From Rhodocollybia butyracea (taxonomy: Eukaryota > Basidiomycota > Agaricomycetes > Agaricales > Omphalotaceae), in assembly GCA_015501585.1 (NCBI GenBank), contig JADNRY010000954.1:1-20709 (forward strand): DNA of 20,709 nt, written 5' to 3'. Every line of letters begins with the position of its first letter. Within the stretch, counting starts at the first letter, position 1. The notes under the pieces are model-generated. The model was not told the origin of the DNA. It saw only the letters and a program-made list of their open reading frames with translations, and ran no database searches. Shown in pieces: positions 16,251 to 20,709 of the stretch. Both the position numbers and the translations under genes were made by a program.

Positions 16251-17039
16251 CATGTAGCTAGATATAAGTACGCTACCCATCCCATTGTCTCTCTTAGTTC
16301 GCATTGTTACCTTTAGTTATGAGTCCTGAATGAAATGGCATCCTTATCTCAACCTTATCTCGGTGGTTTCGCATGGGAATTCTGTGCCGATTGAGGTTGT
16401 TCGATATATTTGGAGCGTCAAAGCGTGCGTCACGTGCCCTATTCATCTTCCCTTTGGCTTACTGTACAGTCTCTCGAAATCTGGCTCTCCCAGCTACTGA
16501 AATCGCATTGATTAATGGAAGCAGCAGCAACAAGACCTTCAATCGACATCTTTTGGCCAGTTTAATTATTATTAACAAGAGGAATGAGCTTGTGGCTCGA
16601 CTTTGTAACAAGAACATGATATGATCCTGACCAGATTTTGTAGAGGACTACGGCTCTTCCAGTGCGTCATTGACGCTCTTACTCCACTGAAAAACTAATT
16701 TTGTCATCTACTGCAGGCTACAAATGTGCAGGTTGTTTGATAAAAGCGTCCTCAAAATCGTTTCTGGGTCCGCGCGGGCTATTCAGCACGATGGCTCACA
16801 GTACCTCACACATTGAAATACTTGTCATCACTACAGTACGAGGCAATATCAAGGCAAGAATCCACCCATACCAATAACCTATTATGACTTGACTCCATTT
16901 GTACTACACGCACAAAGAGTAGTAGTCCTAGCAATGCAATGAAAATGAGAAGAAAAATCGTCTTTCAAGCCTAACCAACATACTGTCCGATTCCTATCAT
17001 CCAACCGCATAGTAATGATTTGTTGGAGAGCAGGAAGCT
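16251..17039. other. Stretch without recognised gene
   Basis: The longest plus frame (16373-16624, 83 codons) has no motif known to me. No repeat or RNA gene stands out. Confidence 0.35.
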
Positions 17040-17815
17040 TTGAAGCCTTTACCGGCGATTACACATCTCTACATTCCTGCTATCGGGTACAAGTCCTCTT
17101 TTGACCCCAATAGCAACGGTCCTCCGATCAATCCACCAACTTTGGCTCCGCTTCTTCCACCAAGCCCTCGAACTGTTCCTTCCGCTTCACCCCATCTTCG
17201 AAAACCTCATCGAACTACATTGCGATGCCGATGACCTGTACCACACGGCTGATTTCACCGTCGCCTCGCCGCAATTCTTCCAGTCCATGAATGCAAGCCA
17301 AAGAAGCACGCGCGGGAAGATCCCACCCCGGATCCCACCCAGTCCCATACTCGTCCCTTGTTCCCTTCACCCACTCGGATACTGGGAGATGCAGACGTGG
17401 ATGCGGATGCAAATTTTCCGGCACCGTCGCAGTTCATGGTAGGTTCCACGACAAACCATTGCTATCCCGTCCAGGCACCATCTCGTACTCTCGCCTGCGC
17501 ATGCACGTTCGAAAGCTCCGAAGTTGTATACCGGCTTGTGATGCAAAGGGCATCGCGCCGATCCGGTTGTGCGGTATTGGTTCAACGATGTTGCGACTGG
17601 GCTTGTGGCGGAGGAAACGTTGTGGGAATGGGTATTCTAATAATGGTGATAATTGGGAGATGATAGGAGAAGGTCACTCGAGTACGGGGACAGGAACCCA
17701 TGAGAAGGATGTGGGAGGGATGCAGGGGTTGAGTATGAAGGGTAGATATGGGGAAGGGAGGATTTTGTTGGGATCGTTCGATGGGTATCTGGCAGTAAAC
17801 ACTGAACATCTATGA
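17040..17815 (+). other. Possible decayed gene, unrecognised
   Basis: Overlapping plus-strand frames (17040-17234, 17101-17442, 17291-17815) switch without clear splice sites. Pieces such as LPAITHLYIPAIG and FENLIELHCDADDLYHTADF resemble the leucine-rich style of F-box proteins. A third frame near 17545-17630 contains VVRYWFNDVATGLVAEETLWEWV and looks protein-like. The block is followed at about 17840 by a 3' tail shared with the F-box family, so it may be the body of another diverged member. I cannot name it. Confidence 0.3.
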
Positions 17816-17829
17816 TTCGTGTGTGTTTC

Positions 17830-17925
17830 CTCAATCTTTAACTTCAAAGTTGGTTAGGTGCCGGTGGAACCAAGGTCTGAATAAGATATCACATAGGAAG
17901 TCATCATGGGTAACGAATATAGCGG
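17830..17925 (+). repeat. 3'-flank repeat shared by the F-box copies
   Basis: The stretch with GTGGAACCA, TCTGAATAAG and CACATAGGAAGTC matches 19637-19730 in order, with small gaps. In both places a new F-box start lies downstream (18081 and 20166). It marks the end of a repeat unit. Confidence 0.5.
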
Positions 17926-18080
17926 TAAGTACACTAAATATCTCGCTTACGCCTCGATTCTCAACGTTCAAACGTTCAACTTCTGAGTGGCCAGAGCGTT
18001 TTCGGTCTTTGCTATGAGACATTTGAGTCGTAAGATAAGCGCTCTTGTTCCCGCCATCAGTTGCCCTAAACTGTGCTGTC

Positions 18081-19640
18081 ATGACACAATATCTTTCTCT
18101 ACCTCGATCGAAGGCTATATGGCTTGAACCAATGAAATCATTACATTCAACATGATTCAGAGCACAGGAGCAACTCGTTACTCTCGAAAATCGGATGAAT
18201 GAAGACGGGCTGACTCGAACTGGCGAGTCTGAAATCCTCCACGCCGTCGAGATTGCATCTCTACAAACATCGTCTCCCCTATTCGTCGTATGCCCCAGAG
18301 ATTGTCTCGGAAATATTCAGGCTTACTGTGCAATGGACAGTGGTATCGTTGTACCGGGGAATGCACAGGAGACTCTACCTGAATCATTCTCACTCTGTAT
18401 GTGCGGCATGGAAAATGCTGCTCATGCGACACCAAGCTGTGGTCAGAGATCAGGGTTCAACGAGAAGCTATCGCGCACCCAATGCTGCAGACTCAGACAT
18501 TGCGACGCAGTGGTCAGTCGGAGCGCGATCTTCCTTGGATTTGAACATATCTTACGCATGGCTCAGGGGAAATATTCCAGCTTTTCTAGCTTTCTCTCAC
18601 AGAATCCGTTCCTCGAGTTGTCTACCCATGGAAACTTTGAGCATTCATCCATCTTCCAAAATCTTCGTTCCCTTCTTGGAGACGCTTATAGTCGATTTCC
18701 GCAATCGGGACCCTTCTACTTTCTGAAGAGTTGCAAAGTCACATCCAGTGGCATTGAGATTTTTTCAGATTCACGTCAATGAAGTATGTCGAATTTACGA
18801 GGCTGGTGATTCTTGCCTACTTGAAACATAAAGTTTCCTCCAGATGCAGTAACATCACTAAGATTGCTGCGTATGGCTGCTGCCTAGACAATTTCTCAGC
18901 CTTTACTTCGACACAGTACGGCATGAATCAGCTTGTTCACTGTAAAATCGAATTCCCAGAAGACAATTCGAGAATATCTGATACAAGTAAAACCATAATC
19001 TCCATTTTTGCAATCTCTCAGCTTATCCGAACCAACGTGGATACTGGTTATGCTGTTGCTTTTTTCCGCTGCTGTACGCGCCTCTCTAAAAGATCGCATC
19101 TTGTCATGAAGCCAGAGTCCACCGAGCTCGTTAAACAACTCGCAGAATTCCGTGCGCTCTGCGGTGTCGCTATCGTCCTGCATCTATCTACTTTTTGGGC
19201 GATATTATTTAGGGAGGATTTAATCCACTAGTCGCGCATTTCATCGATTGTATCTTGCGAATCTCCACACAGCAGCAGTTTGGACTCAGACCGTCATACA
19301 TACTGGTCTACGACACCTCTCCGGCCCTTCATCTTCCCATCTCGAAGAACTCTACTTGACGCTAATGAAGTTGAAGAGAAAGGTTCCATCTAATCCAATC
19401 ATACTGCGGCCATCAACGAAATAATGCTGGTGCAATGAATTTTTGTTGATGTGAAGGTGGTGTTCGAGAGTGAGAAAGCGACGATTTTGACTTATACAAC
19501 CTTGCCAATATTAATTACTTCGCGAGTTGGCACATGAATCAGCCTTCATGGTATCCAATTCGAGTTTCAGTTGTAGAGGATGTATTAAAGTGGTGGCTGG
19601 CCATGGTATGTCAAGTGAAATTTACAAAAAGCTAGGTGGA
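18081..19640 (+). pseudogene. F-box/leucine-rich family gene, full length but decayed
   Basis: ATG 18081 starts a frame reading MTQYLSLPRSKAIWLEP, which stops after about 24 codons; the intact sister at 20166 shows where reading should continue. The F-box follows in another frame (about 18253-18430): APEIVSEIF and then VCAAWK, the family hallmark. Later parts (18779-19231) contain ITKIAAYGCCLDNFSAF and LVKQLAEFRALCG. The last third matches 12636-13275, including LAHESA near the end and the ATGTCAAGTGAAATTTAC block at 19606. Many frameshifts and stops exclude function. Intact members would bind Skp1 through the F-box and substrates through the leucine-rich part. Confidence 0.7.
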
Positions 19641-20165
19641 CCGTGGAACCACAGGAGCACTTCCCAAGGTTCCCCATATTGGAGCCGACATCTGAATAAG
19701 GTATTCACATAGGAAGTCCATCATGGGCGATGAGGCAAAACTTAGCTTTGGGATCAGCCCAAGGATCAGCCTATGCTTCAAAGTTCAAAGGTCGTTTGAT
19801 GGAACGATAGCAATATTCTGTTTGATATAGGGCTATATGCTGCAGCTGAATGGGGCACGCAGGTAGCTGGTATATGGTATAGGCAGTGATGCAAGCAATG
19901 GGTAGCTAATAAAAGTTCGACCGTTGGGATCATGGTCGGGACGATTTGCAGCCCAGCATCCGAGTGAGAGAGCCAATATGTAGGTATAGAGTACTTTACC
20001 GGTACCTTCTACTGCAGAGGGAAAATCTATACACTAAGTATCAGTATTGAATATCCTTGTCGATTTCAAGTCCCTTGGTCCTCGGAGCATTGCGCCGTTT
20101 CGGTTGAGTTCCCGAAACAAGCGCTGGGTGAGTCATCGGCGCTTGTCCAGATCACTGTGCTCTCC
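19641..20165. other. Spacer between F-box copies
   Basis: It begins with the 3'-flank repeat (to about 19730) also present at 17830-17925. The remainder has no gene and would hold the promoter of the next copy. Confidence 0.4.
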
Positions 20166-20709
20166 ATGGCGCAATATCTTTCTCTACCTCGAATTGAAGG
20201 GCCTATATGGCTTGAGCCAAACGACATCACCATTCTTCAAACAATGATCTTAGAAGCACAGGAGCAACTCGCTACTCTCGAAAGTCGGAGAGACGGGGCC
20301 GATGACTCTGACTCTGAACTGACGAATCTGAAAGACCTTAAAGTTGTCCGGATCGCATCTCTACAAAACATTCTCACCCCAATTTGTCGTGCCCCTAGAG
20401 ATCGTCTCAGAAATCTTCATGGTTTACTGTTCAATCAACCATATGTATCGGTGGCGCGGGGGAGTGCACCAAGGGACTTGTACCCGGATCATTCTCACTT
20501 CTGTATGTGCAGCGTGGAGAAATGCCGCTCTTGCAACACCTGAGCTGTGGTCGGAGCTCAAAGTTTATCGGGAGGGTATCAAGATGCTAGTGCTGCAGAC
20601 TCAGACATTGCGACACAGTGGTTCAGTCGGAGTGGCAATCTTCCCTTGAATTTAAACATATCCTTGCACATGGACTACGAGGGAAATATCTCTGAGGCCT
20701 TTCTAGCTT
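20166..20709 (+). pseudogene. F-box family gene, 5' part (runs off the window, one frame break)
   Basis: ATG 20166 starts MAQYLSLPRIEGPIWLEPND, followed by a helical stretch (TMILEAQEQLATLESRRDG) typical of the region before the F-box in basidiomycete proteins, then VVRIASLQNILTPIC. The F-box continues one frame over from about 20385: PLEIVSEIF, TSVCAAWRNAALATPELWS. The switch lies in CCCC at about 20391-20394 and needs one base lost or two gained, with no intron signs. That frame ends at 20647-20649. It is the least decayed copy here and aligns with 18081-18600. The 3' part is outside the window. Confidence 0.65.

Noticed and set aside
16373..16624. 83-codon open frame as a gene
   Set aside because: No recognisable domain, start context or intron structure.

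Overview
The window looks like repeat-rich nuclear DNA of a mushroom-forming basidiomycete (Agaricomycete). The evidence is short (about 50-75 nt) GT-AG introns, a fungal phenylalanine ammonia-lyase, decayed basidiomycete-type F-box/leucine-rich genes with a PPEIVSEIF...VCAAWRN..LATPELWS-like signature, a multi-membrane-span gene of a type expanded in mushrooms, and LTR retrotransposons of copia type and with a Retrotrans_gag-like Gag. I saw no tRNA, rRNA or bacterial feature.

Left part (1-4310). The first 20 codons of a FAD-dependent monooxygenase read leftward off the edge. Divergent from it lies a phenylalanine ammonia-lyase gene (846-3486) with well-preserved introns but about six one-base frame breaks. 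Its MIO cofactor triad appears to sit on an 8-nt micro-exon. A gene-free stretch follows and runs into the leader of a retrotransposon.

Middle part (about 4300-12635) is a nest of LTR elements. A copia-type Gag-Pol element (4433-9277) carries Gag, protease, DD35E integrase and YVDD reverse transcriptase, then stops abruptly. A solo LTR of another family (5797-6978) splits it between protease and integrase, with matching terminal repeats and a perfect 5-bp target duplication (GAGTG). Inside that LTR, downstream of a TATA box, is an array of nine hairpins. Their loop/bulge core is conserved while their stem arms differ in sequence yet remain self-complementary. Upstream are periodic TGAYRTCA sites and five TGASTCA sites. 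A second element (9278-12635) has two 253-bp LTRs differing at two positions, a polypurine tract and a frame-broken Gag, but no Pol. Nearly its whole length is a chain of short perfect inverted repeats. A 13-nt stretch inside its LTR is complementary to the sequence just downstream of the LTR, which suggests self-primed reverse transcription. Its two outer flanks come from different loci (copia on the left, F-box gene on the right) and there is no target duplication, so the locus was rearranged.

Right part (12636-20709) holds remnants of a tandem F-box family: a 3' fragment next to the retroelement, a full-length decayed copy at about 18081-19640, and the start of another copy running off the right edge. 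Between them lie a leftward multi-span membrane-protein gene (13905-15684) with one apparent frame break, a 150-bp inverted-repeat element (16101-16250), and unrecognised sequence.

The most unusual signals are the nine-hairpin array in the solo LTR and the palindrome-saturated, Gag-only element with its possible self-priming arrangement.
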